Shown in pieces: positions 1 to 8,843 of a stretch of 64,000 nucleotides of DNA (the first letter of the stretch is position 1; the number at the start of each line of letters is the position of its first letter). Position numbers and translations under genes: made by a program. The notes beneath the pieces were generated by a model, which worked only from the letters and a program-made list of their open reading frames with translations, was not told where the DNA came from and did not search any database. The DNA lies in the NCBI RefSeq assembly GCF_032391395.1, contig NZ_CP135916.1:1550001-1614000 (forward strand), given 5' to 3'. The DNA comes from Sphingomonas sp. Y38-1Y (lineage in GTDB: Bacteria > Pseudomonadota > Alphaproteobacteria > Sphingomonadales > Sphingomonadaceae).

Positions 1-329
1 TGTCGGCCCGTCGCCCAGAGCAACAGCGCCAGCACGACCCCGCCCGTCAGCACGACCGCGTGGAGCGGCCACACGCGGGCAAAGCGGCGGCGGAGGAAGC
101 CCGGCACCGCTGCCCAGCCGCTCGCGCGGACGCGATCCCGCCACGCGAGCGCGATGACGAAGCCCGAGAGGACGAAGAAGAAGTCGACCGCCAGATAGCC
201 ATGGTCCAGCACCGCCATGACCGGCGCGGGGACGGGCGGCAGCGACTCCCGGATATGATAGAAGACGACCAGCCACGCGGCGATCCCGCGCGCGCTGGTG
301 AGGGCGCGAAGCTCGCCCGGCTTGCTCAC
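1..329 (-). CDS. Acyltransferase family 3 protein (partial, C-terminus off window)
   Basis: The first ~109 residues of a membrane O-acyltransferase run off the left edge. Translation from a GTG at 329 gives the family N-terminus: an opening with LTSARGIAAWLVVFYH (first membrane helix, with the His that is typically catalytic), then a segment DFFFVLSGFVIALAW (second helix), then an arginine-rich loop (FLRRRFARVWPLH) before a third hydrophobic stretch. Such enzymes usually acylate surface sugars. The GTG overlaps the stop of the small gene upstream (GTGA), so the two are probably translationally coupled. The acceptor is unknown. Confidence 0.85.
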   Translation of the reverse strand, partial: MSKPGELRALTSARGIAAWLVVFYHIRESLPPVPAPVMAVLDHGYLAVDFFFVLSGFVIALAWRDRVRASGWAAVPGFLRRRFARVWPLHAVVLTGGVVLALLLWATGR

Positions 330-457
330 GGATCGCGCCGCAGAAAACCCTTGCGCGCAGGCCCGCCCTCCCGGTCGAGATCGTCGCGCGACAGCAGGCG
401 CCAGGCCGCAAGCAGCATCAGCCCGTGGGTCAGGAGGATGGAGAAGCCGTCGACCAT
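326..457 (-). CDS. Small single-pass membrane protein (43 aa)
   Basis: A 43-residue reading frame starts at an ATG preceded by an AAGGG ribosome-binding site 7 bases upstream. The N-terminal half (MVDGFSILLTHGLMLLAAWR) is hydrophobic and could form one membrane helix; the rest is charged (LLSRDDLDREGG). Its TGA overlaps the GTG start of the acyltransferase gene. I do not recognise a family. The ribosome-binding site, the 4-base overlap and the membrane character support a real gene, possibly a partner of the acyltransferase. Confidence 0.55.
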   Translation of the reverse strand: MVDGFSILLTHGLMLLAAWRLLSRDDLDREGGPARKGFLRRDP

Positions 458-501
458 GTCGCCCTTCGCTAACCCAGCAGCGTTGATGCGTGGTTAAGGC
501 G

Positions 502-1653
502 TCAGGCGTCGTCAGCAACGATGCCGTGCGCCTCGACCGCGCCGAGCAGCGCGGTGATCGCCGCGCGCTCGTCTTCGCCGATGTCGGGTCGCCAGACCTC
601 GAACAACAGGACCACGCGGTCGCTGGTGCCGCGGTTCCATGCTTCGTGCTCGAAGCTGTCGTCGAAGATCAGGAGCTCGCCCTCGCGCCACTCGCGCGTG
701 TCGGCGCCGACGCGAATGCCGCAGCCGGGCGGCACGATCAGCGGCAGGTGGCAGATCAGGCGCGTGTTGAAGACGCCGTGATGCGGGCGGATGTGCGTAC
801 CGGGGCGGAGCCGCGAGAACAGCGCCATCGGTGACCGTGTTCCGATCGCCGGCTGCGGTGCCTGTGTCAGTGCCGCCATCGTCGCCGGACATTGGTCGGC
901 ATGCACCGGATGGGGCTGCCCACCCTCGAACAGGTGCACCGCGCCCCAGGCGGGATCGTCGAGCAGGTGGTTGGCGGGCGCGGGCTGGTCCGGCGTCGAC
1001 GCGACATAGGGCGCGAACGGCTCGCCATCGGCGAGGAGCGCCATCAGCTCGTCGCGGATCGCCGCGGTTGCCGCCTCCACGCGCGGCGCCCAGTCGAACT
1101 CGGCGCGCTCGAAGAAGGCGCGTTGGGCGAGGCCGGGATAATAGAACATCGACGGCTGTTGCACATGGAGCTCACGCCGGCCGAGCAGCAGCTCGATCGC
1201 CTCGCCGACGCGCGGCGGCACGTTGCCGGCGGTCAGGCCCGCATCGGTCAGCGTCGCCTCCATCGTCTCCGCGAAGCGGCGCGACGCGTCGGCGGTGAAG
1301 CGCTGCGCCTCCTCCAGCGCCGGGTGCAGCGAGGCGTGTGGCGGCGTATGCGCGGCGGCGTTGAAGGCGGTGCGATAGAAGCGGACCGCGGTGCGATCGT
1401 CGCCCGCGCGCCGCGCCGACGCCGCGCGCGCCAGCAATGCGGGCAGGTGGCGGGGGCTGAGCGCCAGCGCGGCGGAGAGCGCCGCCTTCTCGCCTGCGGC
1501 ATCGCCCAGCCGCGCCTCGATCCCGGCGAGCATCGTCCAGCCATCGGCATCGGCGCCGGGCTCTGCCACGATCCGCCCGAGCATCGCCTTTGCGCCGACG
1601 AGGTCGCCGCCGCGGGCGAGGGACAAAGCGGAGGCGAGCGAATCGGTGACCAT
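502..1653 (-). CDS. TPR / aspartyl-asparaginyl beta-hydroxylase-like 2OG-Fe(II) dioxygenase
   Basis: A 383-residue protein. The N-terminal ~120 residues are alanine-rich helical repeats resembling TPRs. The C-terminal half is an aspartyl/asparaginyl beta-hydroxylase-like dioxygenase domain: RPHHG (~residue 290) and FEHEAWN (~335) supply the likely iron-binding histidines, and the Arg in NTRLICHLP fits the 2-oxoglutarate contact. Bacterial relatives include LpxO, which hydroxylates lipid A acyl chains, and protein or peptide hydroxylases; the substrate here is not visible. No membrane helix is evident. It stands alone, upstream of and divergent from scoA. Confidence 0.85.
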   Translation of the reverse strand: MVTDSLASALSLARGGDLVGAKAMLGRIVAEPGADADGWTMLAGIEARLGDAAGEKAALSAALALSPRHLPALLARAASARRAGDDRTAVRFYRTAFNAAAHTPPHASLHPALEEAQRFTADASRRFAETMEATLTDAGLTAGNVPPRVGEAIELLLGRRELHVQQPSMFYYPGLAQRAFFERAEFDWAPRVEAATAAIRDELMALLADGEPFAPYVASTPDQPAPANHLLDDPAWGAVHLFEGGQPHPVHADQCPATMAALTQAPQPAIGTRSPMALFSRLRPGTHIRPHHGVFNTRLICHLPLIVPPGCGIRVGADTREWREGELLIFDDSFEHEAWNRGTSDRVVLLFEVWRPDIGEDERAAITALLGAVEAHGIVADDA

Positions 1654-1766
1654 CGCCGCCGTTTAGAGCGCGGCGGCACGCGCACGGCAATCATCCGCGA
1701 TTGCGTCCGCCCGCCCGGCTTTGTAGTCACCCGCCCGACGCCCCGACCAGCCCGAGGACCCCGCCG

Positions 1767-2474
1767 ATGCAGAAGCTCTATCCCGATGCCGCCGCCGCAT
1801 TGGACGGCCTGCTCCATGACGGCATGACGATCTGTGCCGGCGGGTTTGGCCTGTGCGGCATTCCCGAGCGGCTGATCGACGCGATCCGCGACCACGGCGT
1901 CAAGGATCTGACGATCGCCAGCAACAATGCGGGCATCGACAACGAGGGCCTCGGCAAGCTTCTCCGCACGCGCCAGGTCAAGAAGATGATCTCGTCCTAT
2001 GTCGGCGAGAACAAGGAGTTCGAGCGGCAGTATCTCGCCGGCGAGCTGGATGTCGAGTTTTGCCCGCAGGGGACGCTCGCCGAGCGTTGCCGCGCGGGCG
2101 GGGCGGGCATTCCCGGTTTCTATACCAAGACCGGCGTCGGCACGAAGGTGGCCCAGGGCAAGGAAGTGAAGGTCTTCGACGGCGAGGAGTACATCCTCGA
2201 GCGCGGCATCCGCGCCGACCTGTCGATCATCAAGGGGTGGAAGGCGGACGAGATGGGCAACCTCATCTTTCGCAAGACCGCGCGCAACTTCAATCAGCCG
2301 ATGGCGACCGCCGCCAATATCTGCGTCGCCGAGGTCGAGGAAGTGGTGCCGGTCGGCAGCCTCGATCCCGACGCGATCCATCTGCCCGGCATCTATGTGA
2401 AGCGGATGATCGTCGGTGCCCCGTACGACAAGAAGATCGAGTTCCGCACGGTGCGGAGCCGCGAGGCGGCGTGA
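1767..2474 (+). CDS. scoA: 3-oxoacid CoA-transferase subunit A
   Basis: Alpha subunit (235 aa) of succinyl-CoA:3-ketoacid CoA-transferase, which moves CoA from succinyl-CoA to acetoacetate in ketone-body and PHB breakdown. The family-1 glycine motif GGFGLCGIP is at residues 25-33, followed by SNNAG and the typical EFCPQGTLAER segment. Start ATG 1767 was chosen because homologous sequence begins at MQKLYPDA and a GAGG lies ~10 bases upstream; in-frame extension further upstream is low-complexity. The matching beta subunit follows only after two unrelated overlapping genes, an unusual spacing. Confidence 0.93.
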   Translation: MQKLYPDAAAALDGLLHDGMTICAGGFGLCGIPERLIDAIRDHGVKDLTIASNNAGIDNEGLGKLLRTRQVKKMISSYVGENKEFERQYLAGELDVEFCPQGTLAERCRAGGAGIPGFYTKTGVGTKVAQGKEVKVFDGEEYILERGIRADLSIIKGWKADEMGNLIFRKTARNFNQPMATAANICVAEVEEVVPVGSLDPDAIHLPGIYVKRMIVGAPYDKKIEFRTVRSREAA

Positions 2475-3328
2475 TCCGGATCGGTGCCCTGATCGTCGCC
2501 GGCATGCTCGCCGGGTGCGCGGCGACGCCGCCGCCCGCCGCGAGCCAGGCGGCGCCCGCCCAACCGGGGCGTCATTATCGCTGGCAGCTCGGCTCGGGTG
2601 AGGCGGCGGTGCTGTCGGCCCAGGCGCATCGGGCGATGGCGACCTTTGTCGCCGCGCACGCCAAGGGACCGGCGACGAGCGTGGTGCTGGCGTCCGGATC
2701 GACGCCCGCGGCGCCGCGCTTCGAGACATGCGGGGCAAAGCCGCGCGCGGTCATCTACGACATCGACGAGACGGTGCTGCTCAACACCGGCGCCAATTAC
2801 GACAGCGCGGTGCGCGGCGACCCGCCCTTCGACCCCGCACGCTGGGCAAAGTGGGAACGGAACGGCGCGACCAAGGTCGAGGCGGTGCCCGGCGTCGTCG
2901 ACGCGATCGCCGCGATCCGCGCGGCCGGCGTGACCGTCGTGTTCAACTCCAACCGCGATCGTGCGGCGGCAGCGCCCACCGCTGCGGCGCTCGCCTCTGT
3001 CGGGATCGCGGGCTCGGTGCCGGGCGACACGCTGCTCCTCAAGGGCGATGTCGCGCCCGGCTCGGCCAAGGATCCGCGCCGCGCCGCCGTCGCCGCGCGC
3101 TATTGCGTGATCGCGATGGCGGGCGACAATCTCGGCGACTTCGCCGACGCCTTCAACGACAAGTCGCTGTCGACGCCCGCCCGCCGCGCACTGGCGCAGA
3201 GCCCGGCGCTGACGCCGCTCTGGGGCAATGGCTGGTTCCTGATCCCCAATGCGCTCTATGGCGGCTGGGAGGGCGCGGGCTTCGACGACCTGTTTCCCGC
3301 CGACAAGCGCTGGAGCCCGGAGTCGTGA
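2471..3328 (+). CDS. Lipoprotein acid phosphatase, HAD superfamily (P4/class B-like)
   Basis: A 285-residue exported phosphatase starting at a GTG that overlaps the scoA stop (GTGA). The N-terminus is a lipoprotein signal with MLAGC, lipidated Cys16. The HAD nucleophile motif DIDET is at residues 97-101, followed by a cap region and FNSNRDR and AGDNLGDF, which match HAD motifs II and IV of the 5'-nucleotidase, lipoprotein e(P4) family. It probably dephosphorylates nucleotides or other phosphomonoesters at the cell envelope. Its insertion between two CoA-transferase subunit genes makes no obvious metabolic sense. Confidence 0.88.
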   Translation: MIRIGALIVAGMLAGCAATPPPAASQAAPAQPGRHYRWQLGSGEAAVLSAQAHRAMATFVAAHAKGPATSVVLASGSTPAAPRFETCGAKPRAVIYDIDETVLLNTGANYDSAVRGDPPFDPARWAKWERNGATKVEAVPGVVDAIAAIRAAGVTVVFNSNRDRAAAAPTAAALASVGIAGSVPGDTLLLKGDVAPGSAKDPRRAAVAARYCVIAMAGDNLGDFADAFNDKSLSTPARRALAQSPALTPLWGNGWFLIPNALYGGWEGAGFDDLFPADKRWSPES

Positions 3329-3636
3329 ACGAGCCCAAGCATGCGATCAAGCTGGAGAATGGCGACACGCTGACCGACGCGTCGTCCGAGGTGGCGCGGA
3401 TCTGGGTCACGGACGGGGCGGGCAGCAGCGTCTGGATCAACGCGGCGGTGCTCCAGGACCCGGAAGTGTTCGGCTATCTGATGGCGGACACGATTCGGCA
3501 CGCCGCACGCGCCTACGCGCAGACCTGGGAGCTGGACGAGGACGAGGCGCTTCAGGCGATCGTCAACGGCAATTTTTCGGAGCTGCGCGACCAGCTTGGC
3601 GACATCGAGACCATACAAGAAGGGAAGCTGAACTGA
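3325..3636 (+). CDS. DUF5076-like small protein
   Basis: A 103-residue soluble acidic protein starting at GTG 3325, overlapping the phosphatase stop (GTGA), with GGAG ~10 bases upstream. No signal peptide or membrane helix. The central part ([16 protein letters not shown]) and the helical C-terminal half resemble DUF5076 proteins of alphaproteobacteria, recalled from memory rather than searched. Its stop overlaps the scoB start (TGATG). Function unknown; the consistent overlaps suggest the four genes are made from one mRNA. Confidence 0.65.
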   Translation: MNEPKHAIKLENGDTLTDASSEVARIWVTDGAGSSVWINAAVLQDPEVFGYLMADTIRHAARAYAQTWELDEDEALQAIVNGNFSELRDQLGDIETIQEGKLN

Positions 3637-4283
3637 TGGCCTGGACCCGCGACGACATGGCGGCGCGCGCCGCGCGCGAGCTTCGCGACGGCTTCTACGT
3701 CAATCTGGGCATCGGAATCCCGACGCTGGTCGCCAACCACATTCCCGACGGCGTCACCGTGACGCTCCAGTCGGAGAACGGGATGCTCGGTATCGGGCCG
3801 TTCCCGTTCGAGGGCGAGGAGGATCCCGACCTCATCAACGCGGGCAAGCAGACGATCAGCGAGCTGCCGCACTCGGTCTATTTCAGCTCGGCCGACAGCT
3901 TTGCCATGATCCGCGGCGGGCATATCGACCTGACCGTTCTGGGCGCGATGGAGATCAGCGAGGGCGGCGATATCGCCAACTGGATGATCCCCGGCAAGAT
4001 GATCAAGGGCATGGGCGGCGCGATGGACCTGGTCGCCGGGGTCAAGAAGATCATCGTCGTCATGGAGCACAACGCCAAGGACGGCAGCCCCAAGTTCATT
4101 CCCGCTTGCACGCTGCCGCTGACGGGCAAGAACGTCGTCGACATGATCGTCACCGACCTGGCCGTGTTCCAGCGCGTGGATCACGACAGCCCGTTCCGCC
4201 TGATCGAGCTTGCCGCAGGCGTCACCGCCGATGAGGTCGCGGCCAAGACGACGGCGAAGTACGAGGTGGCCGTCGCGGCCTGA
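3636..4283 (+). CDS. scoB: 3-oxoacid CoA-transferase subunit B
   Basis: Beta subunit (215 aa) of the heteromeric succinyl-CoA:3-ketoacid CoA-transferase and partner of the gene at 1767. The catalytic glutamate that forms the glutamyl-CoA thioester is Glu47 in SENGMLG, next to GIGPFP. The N-terminal VNLGIGIPT and the [17 protein letters not shown] segment are family hallmarks, and length is normal. It starts at ATG 3636, one base inside the stop of the preceding gene. Confidence 0.94.
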   Translation: MAWTRDDMAARAARELRDGFYVNLGIGIPTLVANHIPDGVTVTLQSENGMLGIGPFPFEGEEDPDLINAGKQTISELPHSVYFSSADSFAMIRGGHIDLTVLGAMEISEGGDIANWMIPGKMIKGMGGAMDLVAGVKKIIVVMEHNAKDGSPKFIPACTLPLTGKNVVDMIVTDLAVFQRVDHDSPFRLIELAAGVTADEVAAKTTAKYEVAVAA

Positions 4284-4310
4284 GCACCGCCCCAACGAAG
4301 AGGTTCTGTG

Positions 4311-5021
4311 ATGCGTATCCTGACCGCCGCGGCCGCCGCCGTGACGATCGCCGCCGCCATGCCCGCGGCAGCCGCCGACTATCCGGACATTCCAGAACCG
4401 ATGGTGTTCGACATGATCCGGCCGCTCGGCGCCAAGAAGGGCGAGCTGGAGATCAACGCGCTCGCCACCACGCCGCTGTCGGGTCAGTCGCGGGTCGTCG
4501 AATGGGCGCCGGAGATCGAATATGCGGTCACCGACGGGTTCGCGATCGAGTTCGAGCTGCCGTTCGAAAACGCGCGCCTGACCGAGCTCAAGCTGGGTTT
4601 GCAGAAGACGTTCGGGACGATGGACAATGGCCGGATCGCGCACGGCGTCCAGTATCTCGGCATCTATGACCGGCACGACGACAGCGCGTCGCATGCCGTG
4701 CTCTACATGATCGGGCGGCGCCACAGCGAGAAGCTGAGCACGATGACGATGGTCGGTGTCGGCGACGTCCGCGTCGGGCAGCCCGAGAGCGAGGCGGGCC
4801 TGCTCGTCAACCACTCGACCTTCTATCACATTGCCGAGGACAAGGTTGCGGGCCTCGAGCTCAACTACAAATCGGGTCAGGACGGCGGCGTGCTGGCGAT
4901 GCCGCAATATCATGGGTCGCTGGCGAAGAAGGTCGCGATCCAGGCGGGTGCGGGCGTCGACAAGCAGCGCGGCGCGAAGGCGCGGCCGGTGGCCGGACTG
5001 CGGCTGATCCGCGAGTTCTAG
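4311..5021 (+). CDS. Secreted protein of unknown function
   Basis: A 236-residue protein with a clear signal peptide (MRILTAAAAAVTIAAAMPAAAA, cleavage near residue 22). ATG 4311 was preferred over the GTG just before it because AGAGG lies 7 bases upstream. The mature part has alternating hydrophobic segments (VEWAPEIEYAV, FAIEFELPFENAR, VAGLRLIREF-end) that look like beta strands of a periplasmic or small outer-membrane barrel-type protein, ending in an aromatic Phe as outer-membrane proteins often do. I do not recognise the family. The stop codon shares CTAG with the stop of the convergent gene. Confidence 0.75.
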   Translation: MRILTAAAAAVTIAAAMPAAAADYPDIPEPMVFDMIRPLGAKKGELEINALATTPLSGQSRVVEWAPEIEYAVTDGFAIEFELPFENARLTELKLGLQKTFGTMDNGRIAHGVQYLGIYDRHDDSASHAVLYMIGRRHSEKLSTMTMVGVGDVRVGQPESEAGLLVNHSTFYHIAEDKVAGLELNYKSGQDGGVLAMPQYHGSLAKKVAIQAGAGVDKQRGAKARPVAGLRLIREF

Positions 5022-5482
5022 AAGGGCGCGCCGCTCACCGGATCGCGCTCGGGTCCGGGCACGGCGGCGATGCGCGCGCGGATCGCGTCGTCGGCCGCCT
5101 CGGTGACGATGTCCCAGTCCTGTCCCGCAGGATAGGCGCCGACGATGGCGAAGTCGTCGCTCGCGCGCTCGCATTTGTGGCCGGTGCCGGCGGGCAGCAG
5201 GATCGCATCGCCGGCCGCGATGTCGATCGCTTCGCCGCCCGGCCCGCCGACCGTTAGCGTCGCACGGCCGGCGTAGCAGCCGAGCACCTCGTGCGCGGTC
5301 GAATGGTAATGATGATAGTCGAACACGCCGTCCCGCCATGCCGGCGGCCATCCGTTCGTCCCGAACCGCGCCTCGAACGCTGAGGCGAGGTCGGGATCGT
5401 GCAGCGCGGCGCGATAGAGGCGGACCGGCAGCGCCGGATTGTTGGGGATGCCGCCGCGTGGCCCGAGCATCAGCCGCTGCAT
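5018..5482 (-). CDS. Cupin-fold protein (YjlB-like)
   Basis: A 154-residue single-domain cupin. The first metal-binding motif is seen in YHHYHSTAHEVLGCYAG, a G-X5-H-X-H-X(3,4)-E-like arrangement, and the second in AGDAILLPAGTGHKC with its His. The N-terminus (GGIPNNPALPVRLY) resembles Bacillus YjlB-type cupins. Small cupins may be isomerases, dioxygenases or sensors; the role here is unknown. It ends against the convergent secreted-protein gene, sharing CTAG, and lies 4 bases after the DUF5991-like gene. Confidence 0.8.
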   Translation of the reverse strand: MQRLMLGPRGGIPNNPALPVRLYRAALHDPDLASAFEARFGTNGWPPAWRDGVFDYHHYHSTAHEVLGCYAGRATLTVGGPGGEAIDIAAGDAILLPAGTGHKCERASDDFAIVGAYPAGQDWDIVTEAADDAIRARIAAVPGPERDPVSGAPF

Positions 5483-5486
5483 GCCG

Positions 5487-5918
5487 TCAGCCCTTGCGGA
5501 AATAGGTGCCGGTCTTTCCCTTGATCCCGTCGGGCTCGTACGCGCCCCAGCTCGTCACCACGCCGCGCGGGCCGCGGGTCAGCGTGAAGAGGGTGGCGCC
5601 GGGCTGATAGCGGGTGACGCCATACTGGTTCTTGATGCTGCCGTCGGCATAGCTCTTGAACGTGATCCGCATGCCGCCGCGCGTCGGGACGGCGGTGCAG
5701 CGGATATCCTCGTTCGACTGATAGCCCTGCGCCGTCAATCGGCAGCCGCCGCGGCCGCCGAGTACCAGACGATGCTCGACGCCGATGGAGATGCCCTTGC
5801 CCAGCGCGTCGCGGCCGAGATCGGCATCGAAGACATAGGTGCCGGTCCAGCCTGGCTGAGCCGCCAGCGGCGCCGCCGCGCCCATGATCGCCAGTGCCGC
5901 GATCGCCAGTCCACGCAT
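5487..5918 (-). CDS. Secreted DUF5991-like protein
   Basis: A 143-residue protein with a signal peptide (MRGLAIAALAIMGAAAPLAA, cleavage near residue 20). The mature part starts PGWTGTYVFDADLG and is beta-rich, with YGVTRYQPGATLFTLTRG near the centre and a TYFRKG C-terminus. Two cysteines in the mature part could form a disulphide. It resembles DUF5991 proteins as I recall them, but no function is known. It sits 4 bases before the cupin gene on the same strand, so the two are probably co-transcribed. Confidence 0.7.
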   Translation of the reverse strand: MRGLAIAALAIMGAAAPLAAQPGWTGTYVFDADLGRDALGKGISIGVEHRLVLGGRGGCRLTAQGYQSNEDIRCTAVPTRGGMRITFKSYADGSIKNQYGVTRYQPGATLFTLTRGPRGVVTSWGAYEPDGIKGKTGTYFRKG

Positions 5919-5987
5919 CGAACCACTCCCTGATTGTTGCCAGTGAAGCCTAGGCCGCGGGAGAGAACGCGTGGCTGAACGCGCGGT

Positions 5988-7217
5988 TCATGCGGGCGAC
6001 AGCCGGCCGCGCGTCTCCGGGATGGCGATGGCGAAGAAGACGAGGCCGATCGCCGCCACTGCCGCCAGCGTGACGAAGGCGGCGCCGAAGCCCGCCCACA
6101 CGACGATCGCGCCGGCCAGGCTGGTGCTGAGCGCGCCGCCTAGGCCCTGTACGGTGGCGACGGCCCCTTGCGCGACGTTGAAGCGGCCGGTGCCGCGGGT
6201 GAGGTCGGCGATGATGATCGGGAACAACGCCCCGAAGATGCCGGCACCGATCCCGTCGAGCAGCTGCACGCCGAGCAGCCAGGCGGGCGCATCGAAGAGC
6301 GGATAGAGCAGGCCGCGCAGCGTCAGCATCGCGAACGCGGCAAGAAACAGCGGCTTGCGGCCCCAGCGATCCGTCCGCGCGCCGACGATCAGCGCGACCG
6401 GGATCATCACCACCTGTGCCCCGACGATGCACGCGGCGATAAGCGACGTCGCACTGCCGCTGCCGACGATCCGCGCGAGTTGCTGGCCGACCGTCGGCAG
6501 CATCGCGGCGTTGGACAGGTGGAACAGGAAGCAGGCGCCGGCAAAGGCGGCGATCGCGGGGTGGCTGCGCAGCGTCTGCCACAGTGATTGCGGCGGCCGT
6601 TCGTCCTTTGCCTCGCCCATCCCGCGCGCCACACGGTGATCGATCGCCTTGGGATCGATTATCAGCGTCGCGCCGATGCTGAGCAGCGCGAACAGCGCCA
6701 TCAGCCAGAACACCACTTGCGGCCCGAAGCTGAAGGCGAGCACGCCGGCGAGGCCTGCCGACACCGCGTTGCCGGCATGGTTGAACGCTTCGTTGCGGCC
6801 GATGCGGCGGGTGAACAGTTTCGGCCCGACGATTCCGAGCGAGATCGCGGCGATGGCGGGGGCGAACACGGCGGCGGCGATCGCGGCGATCGACTGGCCG
6901 ATGGTGACGAGCGCGAACCCCTCGACCAGCGGCAGCGACACGGCCGACAGCGTGACCGCGACCGCCGCGGCGATCAGCAGCGCGCGCTTGGCATGGACGC
7001 GGTCGACCAGGCCGCCGGCGGGTGCCTGGGCGATCAGCCCGGCAATCCCCGCGATCGTCATCACCGCACCCGCGCTCGCCTCCGACCAGCCATGCGACGG
7101 CCCGCGGACGGCGACGAGGTAGATGGCAAGATAGGGACCGAGCCCGTCGCGCACGTCGGCGAGCACGGCATTGAGCGCATCGAGCGCGATGAGCGAGCGG
7201 CGATGCGGAGGCGTCAT
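5988..7217 (-). CDS. Major facilitator superfamily transporter
   Basis: A 12-helix MFS permease of 409 residues. Alternating hydrophobic segments run through the protein, with the inter-helix motif GLVDRVHAKRALL (motif A-like, DRxxxR) after helix 2 and a second copy-like segment VGARTDRWGRKPLFL between helices 8 and 9. ATG 7217 is preferred over a GTG seven codons upstream. Substrate unknown; drug or sugar-efflux MFS proteins look similar. The next gene downstream on this strand is the DUF5991-like gene, 69 bases away. Confidence 0.88.
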   Translation of the reverse strand: MTPPHRRSLIALDALNAVLADVRDGLGPYLAIYLVAVRGPSHGWSEASAGAVMTIAGIAGLIAQAPAGGLVDRVHAKRALLIAAAVAVTLSAVSLPLVEGFALVTIGQSIAAIAAAVFAPAIAAISLGIVGPKLFTRRIGRNEAFNHAGNAVSAGLAGVLAFSFGPQVVFWLMALFALLSIGATLIIDPKAIDHRVARGMGEAKDERPPQSLWQTLRSHPAIAAFAGACFLFHLSNAAMLPTVGQQLARIVGSGSATSLIAACIVGAQVVMIPVALIVGARTDRWGRKPLFLAAFAMLTLRGLLYPLFDAPAWLLGVQLLDGIGAGIFGALFPIIIADLTRGTGRFNVAQGAVATVQGLGGALSTSLAGAIVVWAGFGAAFVTLAAVAAIGLVFFAIAIPETRGRLSPA

Positions 7218-7269
7218 GCGGGCGAGAACGCGCCGCACGCCCCCGCGGCGCGGCCCTTCGTCCGCTATG

Positions 7270-8784
7270 TCACCTTGCGCGGATGAAGGCGCGAATATCG
7301 CTCGACAATTTCTTCAGGTCGTCCTCACGCACGTACATCATGTGGCCAGCGTGGTAATATTGCCAGACGATCCGCCCATCCGTGGGGATGCCGGTGCGGT
7401 TGAGCGAGTATTCGGCGCCGAAAAAGGGCGTCGCGAAATCGTAATAGCCCTGGCCCACGAACACGCGCAGGCCCGAATTCTCGCGCATCGCGGTGCCGAT
7501 GAACGGCGCGACGTTGAGATAGCCGGAGCCGCCGCGCGGCCCTTCACCGATGTTCCAGTCCCAGTCGCGCACCCCGCCGATCGAGGAATAGGTGAGGTCG
7601 GGCGAGTATTTCAGCCCCTCGCGCGACCACTGGTTCATCGCCGCGGTGTATGCGCCGTCGATCGCGTAGAAGCTGGGATCGTTGTCGGGGGTCTCGCCTG
7701 CATTGTCATAGTCGCGGCCGGTATAGCGCGTGTCGAGCCGGCCGATCACCAGCCCGCGATCGCGCAGCAGCTCCTTGTAGAAGCGGCTGGGCGAGAGGCG
7801 CAGGTCAGCGTTCGCGAGGTACGCCTGGCTGACGCCGGTGAAGCGCGACAGTTGCGGCAGGATCGCCTGACGCTCCTGCGCGCTCAGCGAATTGCCCTTG
7901 AGCAAGGCGGCGGCATAGGGGCCGATCGCGAACTGGCGCGCTTCCTCGACGAACGCCTCGACCGTCGCGGGCTTGTTCTGCACCTTGTCGTGGAACCAGG
8001 CGGTCGCCGCCATCGATGGGAGATTGGTGACGTAGCCGAGCTCGTTGCCCGGCGTGTCGGCGGCCTGGCTGAAGTCGAGAATCGAGGAGATCAGGATGAT
8101 CCCGTTGATTGCGACGTCGGTGTACGACCCCTCCAGCTCCTTGATGACCGCGGCCGAACGCGTGGTGCCATAGCTTTCGCCGCCGATGAACTTGGGCGCG
8201 TTCCAGCGGCCATTCTCGTTCAACCACAGGCGGATGAACGCCGCCATCGACTTGGCATCCTTGGTGACGCCCCAGTAATCCTTGGGATCGGTCTTGCCGA
8301 GCGCGCGGCTGAAACCGGTGCCGACGGGGTCGATGAAGACGATGTCGGTGACGTCGAGCAGCGATTCGGTGTTGTCGACGATCGGATAGGGCGGGGCGCC
8401 GTCGTCGCGCGCATCCGACGGGATGACGACCCGCTTCGGCCCGAACGCGCCCATCTGGAGCCAGAGCGATCCCGATCCCGGCCCGCCGTTCCACAGGAAG
8501 GTGACGGGGCGGTTCGGGTCGACGGGCCCTTCCTTGATGTAGCTGTACGAAGTGATTGAGGCGAGCGGCTTGCCGTCCTTGTCCTTGAGGTACGTGTCGC
8601 CCGCGATCGCACGATAGGCGATGCGCGTGCCGCCGAAGGTGCCGCTGTGCCGGGTGATCGAGCGGATGGGCGCCGGAATCGTCGCATCGGCGGCGACATC
8701 CGCCTTGGCATCAGGCTTGTCCTGCGCGGCGAGCGGCGCGGCAACGGCGAGGGCGGCAAGGCAGGCGAGCGAACGAAACGACAT
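7270..8784 (-). CDS. Secreted serine carboxypeptidase (peptidase S10)
   Basis: A 504-residue exported hydrolase. Signal peptide MSFRSLACLAALAVAAPLAAQ (cut after ~20). The S10 triad is visible: Ser in GGESYGTTR (about residue 204), Asp in GQGYYDFATP (~439) and His in YHAGHMMY (~483). The oxyanion/substrate loop FLWNGGPGSGS is at ~92-102, and DPVGTGFSRA is also typical. Bacterial S10 enzymes release C-terminal residues from peptides in the periplasm. It is probably expressed with the MFS gene beginning 53 bases downstream. Confidence 0.92.
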   Translation of the reverse strand: MSFRSLACLAALAVAAPLAAQDKPDAKADVAADATIPAPIRSITRHSGTFGGTRIAYRAIAGDTYLKDKDGKPLASITSYSYIKEGPVDPNRPVTFLWNGGPGSGSLWLQMGAFGPKRVVIPSDARDDGAPPYPIVDNTESLLDVTDIVFIDPVGTGFSRALGKTDPKDYWGVTKDAKSMAAFIRLWLNENGRWNAPKFIGGESYGTTRSAAVIKELEGSYTDVAINGIILISSILDFSQAADTPGNELGYVTNLPSMAATAWFHDKVQNKPATVEAFVEEARQFAIGPYAAALLKGNSLSAQERQAILPQLSRFTGVSQAYLANADLRLSPSRFYKELLRDRGLVIGRLDTRYTGRDYDNAGETPDNDPSFYAIDGAYTAAMNQWSREGLKYSPDLTYSSIGGVRDWDWNIGEGPRGGSGYLNVAPFIGTAMRENSGLRVFVGQGYYDFATPFFGAEYSLNRTGIPTDGRIVWQYYHAGHMMYVREDDLKKLSSDIRAFIRAR

Positions 8785-8843
8785 CCGGATTTTTCCCCTT
8801 TGCCGCCGGTTATTGCCGCGAGACCGCCCCGCTGCAAGCGCGC

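Noticed and set aside
3552..5351. 599-codon minus-strand frame across scoB and the secreted protein
   Set aside because: Covers two well-supported plus genes and has low-complexity His/Arg/Asp composition typical of antisense shadows.
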